Of a stretch of DNA of 47,682 nucleotides, positions 19,447-29,349 are shown one piece after another. The notes beneath the pieces are model-generated. The model saw nothing but the letters and a program-made list of their open reading frames with translations. It searched no databases and was not told the DNA's origin. Source of the stretch: Actinomycetota bacterium. Lineage in GTDB: Bacteria; Actinomycetota; Actinomycetes; Actinomycetales; Microbacteriaceae. The stretch is from contig JAAFHT010000008.1 in NCBI GenBank assembly GCA_013297625.1, forward strand, positions 1 to 47,682. Direction: 5' to 3'. The stretch's first letter is position 1; every line of letters begins with the position of its first letter. A program made the position numbers and the translations under genes.

Positions 19447-21282
19447 TTACTCCTCGTACCAGTCGGGGGCGTGGTCGCGCGCGTATTGCACCGACGAGTT
19501 GCCGACACCTTGCGGAACCATTGGCCAGACCATGGCGTCGCGGCTCACGATGAAGTCAATGACCACGGGGCGGTCATTGGTCTCGATCGCCAAGCGGATG
19601 GCCGGCTCAACCTCTTCGGGCTTCGTCACGCGAATGCCGAGCGCGCCGTACGAGTCGGCCATCTTGACGAAGTCGGGGATCATGCGGGTTTCTTCACCCG
19701 CACGCATCGAACCCGTCTCGAGGTCGGTGAACGAGTGGCGGCCGTCGTAGAAGAGCGTCTGCCACTGCCGCACCATGCCGAGCGACGAGTTGTTGATGAT
19801 CGCGACCTTGATCGGGATGTTGTTGATCGTGCAGGTCGCGAGCTCTTGATTGGTCATCTGGAAGCAACCGTCACCGTCGATCGCCCACACGAGGCGTTCG
19901 GGCTGAGCAACCTTGGCGCCCATCGCGGCCGGAACCGCGTAGCCCATCGTGCCCGCGCCGCCCGAGTTGAGCCACGCGCCCGGGCGCTCGTACTTGATGA
20001 ACTGCGCCGCCCACATCTGGTGCTGCCCCACGCCTGCGGCGTAGACCGCTTCGGGGCCCGAGATCTTGCCGATCGCCTCGATGACCGCTTGCGGAGCGAG
20101 CAAGCCGTCGTCGGGGTCGTCGACGTAGCCGAGAGGGTATTGCGTGCGCAGGGTCTCGAGCCGCTTCCACCAGTCGACGATGTCGGGCGCGGTTTCGGCG
20201 GCCGCTGCCTCGAAGGCGGGCAGCAGGTCGAGCAACACCTCGCGGGCATCCCCCACGATCGGAACATCGGCGTGGCGAATCTTGCCGATCTCAGCCGGGT
20301 CGATGTCGATGTGGATGACCTTCGCACCGGGAGCGAACTCACTCACCTTGCCCGTCACGCGGTCATCAAACCGCGATCCGATGGCCACGAGAAGGTCGCT
20401 CTCTTGCAGCGCAAGCACAGAGGGAACGGTGCCGTGCATGCCCGGCATGCCGAGGTTCTGGCGGTGCGAGTCGGGGAACGCGCCGCGCGCCATGAGGGTC
20501 GTCACCACGGGGGCGCCGGTCTTCTCGGCGAAAGCGAGCAGCTCTTTGTGGGCGCCCGAGCGCACGACGCCGCCACCCACGTAGAGCACGGGCTTGCGCG
20601 ATTCGACGATGAGTTGAGCGGCCGCCTGAATCTGCTTGCCGTGGGCCTTGGTCACGGGCCGGTAGCCGGGCAGGTCGATCTTGGGCGGCCAGATGAACGG
20701 AGCCGACTTTTGCTGCGCGTCTTTTGTGACGTCAACGAGCACGGGGCCGGGGCGGCCGCTCGTCGCGATGTGCACGGCCGCGGCAATCACGCCCGGCACG
20801 TCTTCGGGCTTCGTGACGAGGAACGAGTGCTTCGTGATCGGCATCGTGATGCCCGTGATGTCGACCTCTTGAAAGGCATCGGTGCCCATCGAGGTCGAGA
20901 ACACCTGGCCCGTGATGGCGAGCAGAGGCACCGAGTCCATGTGCGCATCCGCGATGGCCGTGACGAGGTTGGTCGCGCCCGGGCCCGAGGTGGCGATGCA
21001 CACGCCGAGGCGGCCGCTCGCAGCGGCGTAGCCTTCGGCTGCGTGACCGGCGCCTTGCTCGTGGCGCACGAGAATGTGGCGAATGGCCGTCGACGACATG
21101 AGTTCGTCGTAGAACGGCATGATCGCGCCACCGGGCAAGCCGAATACGTCGGTGATGCCGAGCTTTTCGAGTGCGGCCAGAATGGCGCCCGAGCCCGTGA
21201 GCATGGGCGGGTCACTCTTCTTGGTGGCACTTGCCGACGACGATGCGGCGGCGCTCGGCACGGGGTTGGATTCCGTGGTCAT
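19447..21282 (-). CDS. ilvB: acetolactate synthase large (catalytic) subunit
   Basis: A 611-residue ThDP-dependent enzyme forming acetolactate or acetohydroxybutyrate. The activating glutamate is E75 in [14 protein letters not shown], and the ThDP motif [14 protein letters not shown] lies near residue 475, followed by INN. An alanine/serine-rich N-terminal tail of about 28 residues precedes the catalytic fold. The ATG at 21282 has AAGGAAG upstream. The gene lies 51 bases after ilvD, too short for an elaborate leader-peptide attenuator. Confidence 0.97.
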   Translation of the reverse strand: MTTESNPVPSAAASSSASATKKSDPPMLTGSGAILAALEKLGITDVFGLPGGAIMPFYDELMSSTAIRHILVRHEQGAGHAAEGYAAASGRLGVCIATSGPGATNLVTAIADAHMDSVPLLAITGQVFSTSMGTDAFQEVDITGITMPITKHSFLVTKPEDVPGVIAAAVHIATSGRPGPVLVDVTKDAQQKSAPFIWPPKIDLPGYRPVTKAHGKQIQAAAQLIVESRKPVLYVGGGVVRSGAHKELLAFAEKTGAPVVTTLMARGAFPDSHRQNLGMPGMHGTVPSVLALQESDLLVAIGSRFDDRVTGKVSEFAPGAKVIHIDIDPAEIGKIRHADVPIVGDAREVLLDLLPAFEAAAAETAPDIVDWWKRLETLRTQYPLGYVDDPDDGLLAPQAVIEAIGKISGPEAVYAAGVGQHQMWAAQFIKYERPGAWLNSGGAGTMGYAVPAAMGAKVAQPERLVWAIDGDGCFQMTNQELATCTINNIPIKVAIINNSSLGMVRQWQTLFYDGRHSFTDLETGSMRAGEETRMIPDFVKMADSYGALGIRVTKPEEVEPAIRLAIETNDRPVVIDFIVSRDAMVWPMVPQGVGNSSVQYARDHAPDWYEE

Positions 21283-21333
21283 GATGGAGAGCTTCCTTGG
21301 GAGTGAGTGGTCACGACAGGATTGACCGCATTA

Positions 21334-23028
21334 CTACCCGGTGATGGCGCCCTCGGAGGCCGAGTGAACGAGCTTGGCGTACTTCGCAAGTACGCCACGG
21401 GTGTAACGCGGAGGCAGGGGCGCCCAGTCGGTGCGGCGCGCCTCAAGCTCGTCTGCGTCGACCAGTAGGTCGAGGGAGCGAGCAGCGATATCAACCCGGA
21501 TCAGATCACCATCGCGCACGAAAGCAATAGGACCAGCGTCTACTGCTTCGGGAGCTACGTGGCCGATGCACAGTCCGGTTGTGCCGCCTGAGAATCGACC
21601 GTCGGTCAAGAGTAGTACATCTTTTCCGAGTCCTGCCCCCTTGATGCGCGCCGTGATGGCGAGCATCTCGCGCATTCCCGGCCCGCCCTTGGGGCCCTCA
21701 TAGCGGATGACGATGATGTCGCCCTTGTTGATCTCGTTGGCCGAGAGAGCATCCATCGCCGCGCGCTCGCGCTCGAACACGCGAGCCGGGCCTTCGAAGA
21801 CGACCGAGTCGAAGCCTGCGGTCTTGACGACCGCGCCCTCTGGCGCGAGTGAGCCGTGCAGAATCGTGATTCCACCCGTCTTGTGAAAGGGGTTGTCGAG
21901 CTTGCGAAGAACCTTGCCGTCAAGCGGGCGCGGGTTGAGTTCTTCGAGGTTCTCGGCCATGGTCTTGCCGGTCACAGTGAGCGCATCGCCGTGCAGCAGC
22001 CCCTCGTCGAGCAGGGCCTTCATGAGCACGGGAAGCCCACCGTGGCGGTCGACATCGTTCATGACGTAGTTGCCGAACGGCTTGACGTCGGCGATGTGCG
22101 GAACCTTGTCGCCGATGCGGTTGAAGTCGGCGAGCGTGAGGGGCACCTCGGCTTCATTGGCGATCGCCAGCAGGTGGAGCACGATGTTGGTCGAGCCACC
22201 GAGCGCCATGCCCACGGCGATCGCGTTCTCGAAGGCCTTCATCGTCATGATGTCGCGAGCGGTCGTGCCGTTCTGCAGCATGCGCACGACAGCCTCGCCC
22301 GAGCGGTGTGCGAAGTAGTCGCGACGGCGGTCGTACGACGCCGGACTCGCCGAACCCGGAAGGCTCATTCCCAGGGCCTCGGCAACGGAGGCCATGGTGT
22401 TGGCCGTGTACATGCCGCCACAGGTTCCTTCACCGGGCGCAAACGCGCACTCGATGAGCTTGGCGTCTTCCATCGACATCTTGCCGGCCTGAACGGCCCC
22501 GACGGCTTCGAAGCTGTCGATAATGGTGATCTCTTTTTCGGTGCCGTCAGAAAGCTTCACCCAGCCGGGGGCGATCGAGCCCGCGTAGAGAAACACGCTC
22601 GCGAGGTCGAGCCGCGCGGCCGCCATGAGCATGCCGGGGATCGACTTGTCACAGCCCGCGAGGAGCACCGAGCCGTCGAGCCGCTCGGCCTGCATGACCG
22701 TCTCGACGCTGTCGGCGATGACCTCGCGGCTCACGAGCGAGAAGTGCATTCCCTCGTGGCCCATCGAGATGCCATCGCTCACGCTGATCGTGCCGAATTG
22801 CAGGGGGTAACCGCCGCCCGCGTGCACGCCCTCTTTCGCTCCCTGTGCGAGTCGCCCCAACGACAGGTTGCACGGCGTGATCTCGTTCCACGAGCTCGCG
22901 ATACCCACCTGGGGCTTGTCCCAGTCTTCGTCGCCCATGCCGACGGCACGCAACATGCCGCGCGCAGTCATGGCTTCGATGCCGTCAGTAACGGCGCGGG
23001 AACGGGGCTTGTGGTCCGGCTTCGACAT
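21334..23028 (-). CDS. ilvD: dihydroxy-acid dehydratase
   Basis: A 564-residue iron-sulfur dehydratase producing the 2-oxo acids for valine and isoleucine. Cluster cysteines are visible at C53 (TPCN), C126 (AGCDKS) and C203 (GTCGG), a three-Cys pattern that in the family can hold a 2Fe-2S cluster. The ATG at 23028 has no Shine-Dalgarno; TAGAAT lies six bases upstream and its TAG is the mnhG stop codon. The gene follows the Mrp operon by nine bases, so it may be both read through and separately transcribed. Confidence 0.96.
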   Translation of the reverse strand: MSKPDHKPRSRAVTDGIEAMTARGMLRAVGMGDEDWDKPQVGIASSWNEITPCNLSLGRLAQGAKEGVHAGGGYPLQFGTISVSDGISMGHEGMHFSLVSREVIADSVETVMQAERLDGSVLLAGCDKSIPGMLMAAARLDLASVFLYAGSIAPGWVKLSDGTEKEITIIDSFEAVGAVQAGKMSMEDAKLIECAFAPGEGTCGGMYTANTMASVAEALGMSLPGSASPASYDRRRDYFAHRSGEAVVRMLQNGTTARDIMTMKAFENAIAVGMALGGSTNIVLHLLAIANEAEVPLTLADFNRIGDKVPHIADVKPFGNYVMNDVDRHGGLPVLMKALLDEGLLHGDALTVTGKTMAENLEELNPRPLDGKVLRKLDNPFHKTGGITILHGSLAPEGAVVKTAGFDSVVFEGPARVFERERAAMDALSANEINKGDIIVIRYEGPKGGPGMREMLAITARIKGAGLGKDVLLLTDGRFSGGTTGLCIGHVAPEAVDAGPIAFVRDGDLIRVDIAARSLDLLVDADELEARRTDWAPLPPRYTRGVLAKYAKLVHSASEGAITG

Positions 23029-23034
23029 GGCTCG

Positions 23035-23040
23035 ATTCTA
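23035..23040 (-). promoter_or_regulatory. -10 box of ilvD overlapping the mnhG stop codon
   Basis: TAGAAT (minus strand) is six bases before the ilvD ATG; its TAG is the mnhG stop. It predicts a leaderless ilvD mRNA independent of the Mrp operon. Confidence 0.6.
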
Positions 23041-23475
23041 TGACCCGGCACCCCGTGGGTTCGACGAGCCACCATCGGCCTCGTCGTCCCACGATCCGCC
23101 CGGCAGCTCGCTGCCTCGAGCGGCATCGACGTCGGCCGCGAGCTCATCGACGAGTAGCGTGCTCGGCTCAAAGTCGCCGTTGCGATAGCCCGCACGCCCC
23201 ACCATGTGGGCTGAGATCGGCGCCGTCAGCAGCTGAAAGACGACGACCGGAATCAGCAGCAGCAAGACGGTTGCGCTGCGCGCGCTCAGGGCAATCGCGA
23301 CGACCACGAGCAAAAGCCCGAGAATCTGGGGCTTCGTCGCCGCGTGCAATCGAGACAGCGGGTCAGGAAACCGCAAGAGCCCGATCGCCGCCGCGAGCGT
23401 GAGCAGCGCGGCCACGATGAGCAAACTAGCGGCGGCAATGTCGAGGATGCTGTTCCATTGCTCCTCACCGAACAT
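23038..23475 (-). CDS. mnhG: Mrp-type Na+/H+ antiporter subunit G
   Basis: A 145-residue subunit with three hydrophobic helices (about residues 10-30, 45-65 and 68-88) and the family motif LLRFPDPLSRLHAATKPQ between helices 1 and 2. A polar, acidic tail of about 45 residues, beyond the usual MnhG end, contains several Asp, Glu, Gly and Ser residues. It works only as part of the hetero-oligomeric Mrp complex. Its start overlaps the mnhF end by 11 bases. Confidence 0.92.
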   Translation of the reverse strand: MFGEEQWNSILDIAAASLLIVAALLTLAAAIGLLRFPDPLSRLHAATKPQILGLLLVVVAIALSARSATVLLLLIPVVVFQLLTAPISAHMVGRAGYRNGDFEPSTLLVDELAADVDAARGSELPGGSWDDEADGGSSNPRGAGS

Positions 23476-23767
23476 CGCTGCCCTCCTCTGCGTCGGGCGT
23501 TGCCGGGCTGGCGGTGGCGCGCGTCACAAACCGCGCAACGGCAACGCTCGCGAGTATCGCGGTGGCCGCGAGCACGACCATCAGCGGAATGCTGCGCGTG
23601 TGGCCCGAGATCACCATCTCGGCGCCCACCACCAGAATGAGCGTCGTCAACAACACGTCACTCGCAATGAGTCGATCGATCAGGGTCGGGCCCGTGATCA
23701 GGCGCACGAGCACGAGCAACACGGCCACCATGGCAATGGCCCCGGCGATCATCCACAGCACGGTCAT
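23465..23767 (-). CDS. mnhF: Mrp-type Na+/H+ antiporter subunit F
   Basis: A 100-residue protein with three helices and the subunit F motif GPTLIDRLIASD near residues 26-37. The ATG at 23767 overlaps the mnhE stop as ATGA. Upstream in-frame codons would extend into mnhE without homology. It is a structural subunit of the Mrp complex in the cytoplasmic membrane. Confidence 0.92.
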   Translation of the reverse strand: MTVLWMIAGAIAMVAVLLVLVRLITGPTLIDRLIASDVLLTTLILVVGAEMVISGHTRSIPLMVVLAATAILASVAVARFVTRATASPATPDAEEGSDVR

Positions 23768-24309
23768 GAGCGCACCGCTTCCCACTCTTCGCGTGAGCCC
23801 CACGCGCGCAGCAAGCTGCGCTCGAGACTCAGTACGTGGGCTCGAGCCTTTTCGACCTGTGCGGGCGAGTGCACCGAGAGCGTGTGCACGTAGAGAACCG
23901 TGCTCGCACGGTCGACTTCGACCACGATCGAGCCCGGAACGAGCGACACCGCGAGCGCCGTGCCCGTGAGTATGAAGTCTGAGCGCGTGTGAAGGTCAAC
24001 CTTCACGAGAGCACTCTCGTGTCGCGAACGAGGGCCGATCGCGAGCACGGCGACCTGGAACGACGCCACGACCATTTCGCCGAGCACCCGGCCGACGAAG
24101 ACGATGAACCAGAAGAGATTGAAACGCCCCGAGAGCTCGACGGGCGGCAAGTAGAACGCGCGCGTGACGCCGAGAGACACCACGACTCCGGTGGCGATCG
24201 TGAGGGGCGTGATCGAGCCCCAGAGCAGCATCCACAAGATGACGAGGGCGAGCAGCAGGGGAAGCTTCTGGCGCAGCGTCACGCGCGCGCGTTGTTCGAC
24301 GGCCGTCAT
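23764..24309 (-). CDS. mnhE: Mrp-type Na+/H+ antiporter subunit E
   Basis: A 181-residue subunit. The first two helices (about residues 15-50) contain LWMLLWGS and a later FNLFWFIVFVGRVLGEMVVAS segment. The soluble C-terminal half has the conserved SLVPGSIVVEVDR motif. Four-base ATGA overlaps on both sides show tight translational coupling with mnhD and mnhF. Confidence 0.92.
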   Translation of the reverse strand: MTAVEQRARVTLRQKLPLLLALVILWMLLWGSITPLTIATGVVVSLGVTRAFYLPPVELSGRFNLFWFIVFVGRVLGEMVVASFQVAVLAIGPRSRHESALVKVDLHTRSDFILTGTALAVSLVPGSIVVEVDRASTVLYVHTLSVHSPAQVEKARAHVLSLERSLLRAWGSREEWEAVRS

Positions 24310-25883
24310 TCGCCCTCCCCCGTTGTGGCACCCGGAAGAACGAGCTCGATGTAGTCGCTCGAGCCATCGAGCCCCTGGGCAGCGCGGTCAGCGAGGCCAT
24401 ACAGCGGCCCCGCAAAGACCGTGAGCGAGAGTCCCACGATCACCATGCCGACGGTGCTGAGCGTCATGAGGCGCGGGGTCGCGCGGGTTTCGGCGAGCGT
24501 CGCCGTGCTGTCGGGCGCTTCTTCGACCGCGCGCAGCAACCGCGACTCGTCGCCCTCGACATCGGCGGCGGGCCGCCAGAACGCGAGGTTCCACACGCGC
24601 ACGAGTGCGTAGAGCGTGAGAAGCGAGACGAGGGCGCCCGCCCCGATGAGCACGTAGGCGAGAGCATCGCCTTGCTCGGCGGTCGCCTCAAACAGGCCGA
24701 GTTTGCCGATGAAGCCCGAGAACGGGGGGATGCCGCCCAGACTGAGGGCGGGAATGAAGAAGAGCACCGCGACGAGTGGCGCACTCGCGAGCAGCCCGCC
24801 AATGCGCGTGATCGAGGTACTGCCCGCTTCGCGCTCGACGAGGCCCGCGGCGAGGAACAGAGTGGTCTGCACGACGATGTGGTGAACGATGTAGTAAATC
24901 GCGGCTGCCGTGCCCGCCACGGTTCCGAGAGCGACACCCAAGATCATGTAGCCGATATGGCTCACGAGCGTGAACGACAGAATGCGCTTGATGTCGGCTT
25001 GCGCTACAGCACCGAGAGCGCCGACCACCATCGTTAGCAAAGCCACGACCATGAGCGCGGGATTGAGTTCGGGGCTCGGAAAAATGACGGTTTCGGCGCG
25101 AATGATCGCGTAGACGCCGATCTTGGTGAGCAGCCCTGCGAACGCGGCGGTGACCGGGGCCGGGGCCGAGGGATAGCTGTCGGGCAGCCAGAACGACAGC
25201 GGAAAGACGGCGGCCTTGATGCCGAAGGCAACGAGCAACATGACGTGCAGCACGATCTGCACGTCGATCGGAAGCTCGCTCATGCGGTCGGCAATCTGCG
25301 CGAGGTTGACGGTTCCGAGGGCGCCGTAGATCATGGCGATCGCCGACAAGAAGAGGATCGACGAGAGCAGGCTCACGATCACATACGTCACACCGGCACG
25401 AATGCGGGCTTGCGTACCGCCGAGAGTGATGAGCACGTAGCTCGCGACAAGCAAGATCTCGAAACCCACATAGAGGTTGAAGAGGTCACCCGCGACGAAG
25501 GCCACCATGACGCCCGTCGTCAAGATGAGATAGGTCGGGTAGTAGATCGACACGGGAGTCTCGTCATCGCCATCGGCAAGACCCTGCCCGATCGAGAACA
25601 CGAGCACCGCGAGCAACACGAGCGACGAGACCACGAGCATGAGCGCCGCCAGTCGATCGACGACGAGCACAATGCCAAACGGCGTGGGCCAGTTGCCGGC
25701 CTCGACGACAACGGCGCCCTGCTGGTCGACCCCGATGAGCAACACGATGCTGATCACGAGCACGGTCGTGAGGGCGAGCGCGGCGACAATACGTTGCGGC
25801 CGGGCGCGGCGGCCGAGCACGAGCGTGAGTGCCGCCGCGATGAGCGGCACGAGCACTACGAGCGGAACCAACGCAGCAATCAT
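24306..25883 (-). CDS. mnhD: Mrp-type Na+/H+ antiporter subunit D
   Basis: A 525-residue, 14-helix subunit homologous to the NuoL/M/N proton-channel subunits of complex I. The conserved region FWLPDSYPSAPAPVTAAFAGLLTKIGVYAI contains the transmembrane lysine expected in the proton path. FPLSFWLPDSYP and SHIGYMILG are also characteristic. About 60 polar residues near the C-terminus precede the last helix. ATGA overlaps link it with mnhC and mnhE. Confidence 0.95.
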   Translation of the reverse strand: MIAALVPLVVLVPLIAAALTLVLGRRARPQRIVAALALTTVLVISIVLLIGVDQQGAVVVEAGNWPTPFGIVLVVDRLAALMLVVSSLVLLAVLVFSIGQGLADGDDETPVSIYYPTYLILTTGVMVAFVAGDLFNLYVGFEILLVASYVLITLGGTQARIRAGVTYVIVSLLSSILFLSAIAMIYGALGTVNLAQIADRMSELPIDVQIVLHVMLLVAFGIKAAVFPLSFWLPDSYPSAPAPVTAAFAGLLTKIGVYAIIRAETVIFPSPELNPALMVVALLTMVVGALGAVAQADIKRILSFTLVSHIGYMILGVALGTVAGTAAAIYYIVHHIVVQTTLFLAAGLVEREAGSTSITRIGGLLASAPLVAVLFFIPALSLGGIPPFSGFIGKLGLFEATAEQGDALAYVLIGAGALVSLLTLYALVRVWNLAFWRPAADVEGDESRLLRAVEEAPDSTATLAETRATPRLMTLSTVGMVIVGLSLTVFAGPLYGLADRAAQGLDGSSDYIELVLPGATTGEGE

Positions 25884-26308
25884 CGAGACGCCTCCGCCGG
25901 AAAGTCGGTGTCGTCCGCGTCGAACGCAACCTCTTCGGCCGGCATCGCGACCGTGCCGTCGCGCAGCGCAACGTCGTCGGCGTCGTCGGTCAGGTCATCG
26001 GCATTCGCCAGTCGCCACGACCGGTAGATGAGAGCGAGCAAGAATGCCGACACCGCAAAGGTGATGACGATCGCCGTGAGAATGAGCGCTTGCGGCAACG
26101 GGTCGTTGTACTGCGCGGGGTCGAGGTCTTCGTTGTAGATCGGCGCGAAGCCCGCGGGGCCGCCCATGATGAGAATGAGCAGGTTGACGCCATTGCCAAT
26201 CAGCAAGAACCCCAGCACGACGCGCGTCAGGCTGCGCTCAAGCAAGAGATAGACACCGCACGCGATGAGCGCGGCCATGATGACGACAAGCACGAGAGAG
26301 ACAGTCAT
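25880..26308 (-). CDS. mnhC: Mrp-type Na+/H+ antiporter subunit C
   Basis: A 142-residue NuoK-like subunit with three helices. Residues 28-48 carry the RVVLGFLLIGNGVNLLIL motif, and DPLPQALILTAIVI is the subunit C signature. An acidic tail of about 35 residues rich in Asp and Glu extends past the normal end. It is coupled to mnhA and mnhD by ATGA overlaps. Confidence 0.94.
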   Translation of the reverse strand: MTVSLVLVVIMAALIACGVYLLLERSLTRVVLGFLLIGNGVNLLILIMGGPAGFAPIYNEDLDPAQYNDPLPQALILTAIVITFAVSAFLLALIYRSWRLANADDLTDDADDVALRDGTVAMPAEEVAFDADDTDFPAEASR

Positions 26309-29277
26309 CGCTTTTCTCCCGTTTCTGAGATCGTGACGACGGATGCCGACTCCGCGCCCGCCGCAGGCGCCAGTACATCGCCCCCCTGTCGGTCGACTTC
26401 ACCGCCGAGGCTGCGCAAAACGTCGAGCACGAGACCCACGACGACGAGGTAGACCCCAATGTCGAAGATCGTGGACGTCACAAACTCGACCTCACCGAGC
26501 AACCACAGCTCGCCTTCCCAGTAGGTCGAGGTGAGGGGTGGCGCCCCGAAGAACAGCGGAGCAAGCGCCGTGCCCGCGGCGATGAGCAGGCCCGTGCCGA
26601 GCACGGCTCCGGCCCCGAGCGGCAGTGCGGCACCGAGTTCGTAGCGCCCGCCAGCGAGGTATCGACCCACGAGCGCGAGGCCCGCCACGAGCCCGCCCAC
26701 AAAGCCGCCGCCCGGCAGGTTGTGGCCCGCGAAGAGCAAGTAGAGCGAAATGACGATGATCGCGTGAAAGGTGAGGCGCACGACGACCTCGAGCAAGATC
26801 GAGCGGTGGCGGGGGTCAAGCGTGGGCCCCGCGAGAATCCAGGCGTTGCGCAGCTCGCCACTCTCGCCCTGCTCACGAACCCGGTCAAGCCGCGCCGAGA
26901 TGCGCTTCTTGACCGCGGCGCGCCCGGGGCGCGGCGGCGATTCACCCCGACCGCGCAAGAAGAGCAAGCTCGCCACCCCGGTAGCGGCAGCGATCACGAC
27001 CGCGAGCTCGCCCATGGTGTCCCAGCCGCGCAAGTCGACGAGTGCAACGTTGACGGTGTTGCGACCGTGTCCGATCTCATAGGCCAGCAGTGGCCACTCC
27101 AGCGAGATCGGTTCGGCGATGCGCGCGCCCGCGGCGACGACCGCGACGACAGCCATGACGAGGCCGACACCGATGCCGATGCTCGCGCGCAGCATCCGAT
27201 GAGTGCTTCCGTGCTTGTCGCCCAGGCGGGCGGGCAAACGGCGCAAGACAAGAACGAAGGCGATGAGCGTGACGACCTCCACGAGAATCTGCGTGAGCGC
27301 GAGGTCGGGAGCACCCTGCAAGGCGAACAGTGCCGACATGCCGAGGCCCGTCGTGCCCACGATCACGAGTGCGGCGAATCGTTTCTGCGCCTGAGTGGCA
27401 GCAATGGCCGCGATCACCATGACGATGCCAATGCCCAGTTGAGCGGGGTGATCCCACAGGCGTAGCTCAACCTCCCACGGCCCGCCGGCGATGAGCGCGG
27501 CGCTCGTGACGCCGATGACGACCACGAGAATGACCCCGAGATAGAAGGGCAGCGAGCCTCGCTGGGTCATTCCCGTCACGCGCACGGCGAGACGATCGAC
27601 GGCGCCCATGATGTCCCAATAGGCGTCGGAGGCAGTGGTCGTACGTGCCAGCTTCGACTGCAGGCGTCGCACGGGTTCGCGCGCCACGAAGAGTGCGATG
27701 CCCAGCACGATCGCCACGAGGGTGAGCCCGAGTTCCGGCGTCAGGCCGTGCCAGAGCGCGAGGTGGTAGATCTCACCGGCCGACTCGCGGCTCGCGAAGA
27801 GCGCCGCATAGGGGGCGAGACCGGTGTCAACGATCGACGCGAGAGGCCCGAGAGCGAGGCTCGCGACCGCGAGCACGGCGGGCGCGAGCATGAAGCGGCG
27901 GCTGACGACCGCGAGCGTGGTCACGTCATCGACGCCGGGCTTGCGGGCAAACGCTCCCCAGAAGAAACGGATGCTGTACGCGACCGTGAGCGCCGATCCC
28001 ACGACCACTCCGACCGTCGCAATCGCCGCCCACGTTTGCCCGGCCGCGTCGAGGGCGGCCGTGCCCTCCCCCGTCGCCGCCGACAGCAGTGCGTAGAGGG
28101 CCGTCTCTTTCGCGACGAACCCAAATACGGGCGGAAGCCCCGCCATCGAGGCGAGCACGATGAGGGTGATGCCCGCGAGCCACGGCGAGCGCCGACCCAG
28201 CCCCGAGAGTTTGCGCAGGTCGCGTGTTGCGGCTTTGTGGTCGATGATGCCCACGACAAGAAAGAGAGCAGCTTTGAAGAGCGCGTGCGCGAGCAAGAGC
28301 GCGAGAGCGGCGAGAGCCGTGTCGCGCGTGCCGAAGCCCGCCACAACGACGAGAAAGCCGAGTTGACTCACGGTGCCATAGGCGAGCAAGAGCTTGAGGT
28401 CGGTCTGCTTGAGCGCGGCCCAGCCCCCGAGCAGCATCGTGGCGACGCCGAGCACGACGACAACTTCGCGCCACCCCGGCACGTCGACCGTCGCGGGCGC
28501 GAGCCGCAGCACGAGGTAGATGCCCGCCTTGACCATCGCGGCCGCGTGCAGGTAGGCACTCACGGGAGTGGGCGCGGCCATCGCTCCCGGTAGCCAGAAG
28601 TGCAGGGGGACGATTGCCGACTTCGACAGGGCTCCGACGAGCACGAGCATGATCGCGGTCGTCGTGAGCGGCCCCGCGGGCAGCTCGGCGAGAATCGTCG
28701 TGAGGTTCGAGGTGCCCGCCTGCACGGCGAGCAGCACGAGGCCCACGAGCATGACGAGCCCGCCAAACGTCGTCGTGATGAGCGCTTGTAGGGCGGCACC
28801 GCGGCTGGCCTTGCGGTGGGTGTAGTGACCGATGAGCAAATACGAGAAGACGCTCGTGGCCTCCCACAGCACAAACAACAGGTACACATCATCGGCGAGC
28901 ACGAGTCCGTACATCGTGCCCGCGAAAGCGAGCAGAACCGCAGCGAACCGGCCTAGGCCGGGCTCGTCGTCACGAAAGTACGAGGCGCAGTAGAGCAGAA
29001 CGAGACTGCCCACACCCGTCACGATGAGCGCGAGCACCCACGAGAGTGCGTCCATGCGCAGGTCGAGAGAAAGCTGCAGTTGCTCGATCCACATGACTCG
29101 CTCGACCGGATGCTGTGCCGCATCGTTCGCGAGCGCGAGGGGCGCCTGCAGCAGCGTGTGCACGAACGCCCCGAGCGGAACGAGGGCTGCGACCCAGAAG
29201 ACCCGAGCGCGCAGAACTCGAGCGAGCGGCACGAGCGCGAGAGCGGCCACCGCAAACACCATCAGGACGATGAACAT
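26305..29277 (-). CDS. mnhA: Mrp-type Na+/H+ antiporter fused subunits A and B
   Basis: A 990-residue protein. The N-terminal part (about 1-700) is a NuoL-like proton channel with FWLPGAMAAPTPVSAYLHAA and KAGIYLV around residues 220-255. The following segment carries the MbhD/E-like helices. The final part (about 830-960) is the subunit B domain, recognised by LLFAGHNLPGGGFVGGLVAGLA. No separate mnhB exists in the operon, so this is the fused AB form common in actinobacteria. The ATG at 29277 has a strong GGGAGGA. It heads the operon that runs to mnhG. Confidence 0.95.
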   Translation of the reverse strand: MFIVLMVFAVAALALVPLARVLRARVFWVAALVPLGAFVHTLLQAPLALANDAAQHPVERVMWIEQLQLSLDLRMDALSWVLALIVTGVGSLVLLYCASYFRDDEPGLGRFAAVLLAFAGTMYGLVLADDVYLLFVLWEATSVFSYLLIGHYTHRKASRGAALQALITTTFGGLVMLVGLVLLAVQAGTSNLTTILAELPAGPLTTTAIMLVLVGALSKSAIVPLHFWLPGAMAAPTPVSAYLHAAAMVKAGIYLVLRLAPATVDVPGWREVVVVLGVATMLLGGWAALKQTDLKLLLAYGTVSQLGFLVVVAGFGTRDTALAALALLLAHALFKAALFLVVGIIDHKAATRDLRKLSGLGRRSPWLAGITLIVLASMAGLPPVFGFVAKETALYALLSAATGEGTAALDAAGQTWAAIATVGVVVGSALTVAYSIRFFWGAFARKPGVDDVTTLAVVSRRFMLAPAVLAVASLALGPLASIVDTGLAPYAALFASRESAGEIYHLALWHGLTPELGLTLVAIVLGIALFVAREPVRRLQSKLARTTTASDAYWDIMGAVDRLAVRVTGMTQRGSLPFYLGVILVVVIGVTSAALIAGGPWEVELRLWDHPAQLGIGIVMVIAAIAATQAQKRFAALVIVGTTGLGMSALFALQGAPDLALTQILVEVVTLIAFVLVLRRLPARLGDKHGSTHRMLRASIGIGVGLVMAVVAVVAAGARIAEPISLEWPLLAYEIGHGRNTVNVALVDLRGWDTMGELAVVIAAATGVASLLFLRGRGESPPRPGRAAVKKRISARLDRVREQGESGELRNAWILAGPTLDPRHRSILLEVVVRLTFHAIIVISLYLLFAGHNLPGGGFVGGLVAGLALVGRYLAGGRYELGAALPLGAGAVLGTGLLIAAGTALAPLFFGAPPLTSTYWEGELWLLGEVEFVTSTIFDIGVYLVVVGLVLDVLRSLGGEVDRQGGDVLAPAAGAESASVVTISETGEKR

Positions 29278-29349
29278 GCGTCCTCCCTCGGTGTCGGTGG
29301 TTCGGCAAGGGGGCAGGGCGTCTCGGCGCGGTCGCCGGATGCCTCCAGC

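Noticed and set aside
19429-21306. A 625-codon plus-strand open frame opposite ilvB
   Set aside because: It is the antisense shadow of a well-supported gene; the composition (Arg, His, Glu, Asp rich) follows from GC-rich codons read on the other strand.
21283-21333. Leader-peptide attenuation before ilvB, as known in some actinobacteria
   Set aside because: Only 51 bases separate ilvD and ilvB, with no branched-chain-codon-rich short ORF and no hairpin pair.
21856-23043. A 395-codon plus-strand frame opposite ilvD
   Set aside because: Antisense artefact of high GC; no motif, no ribosome binding site, while ilvD on the minus strand has all cluster cysteines.
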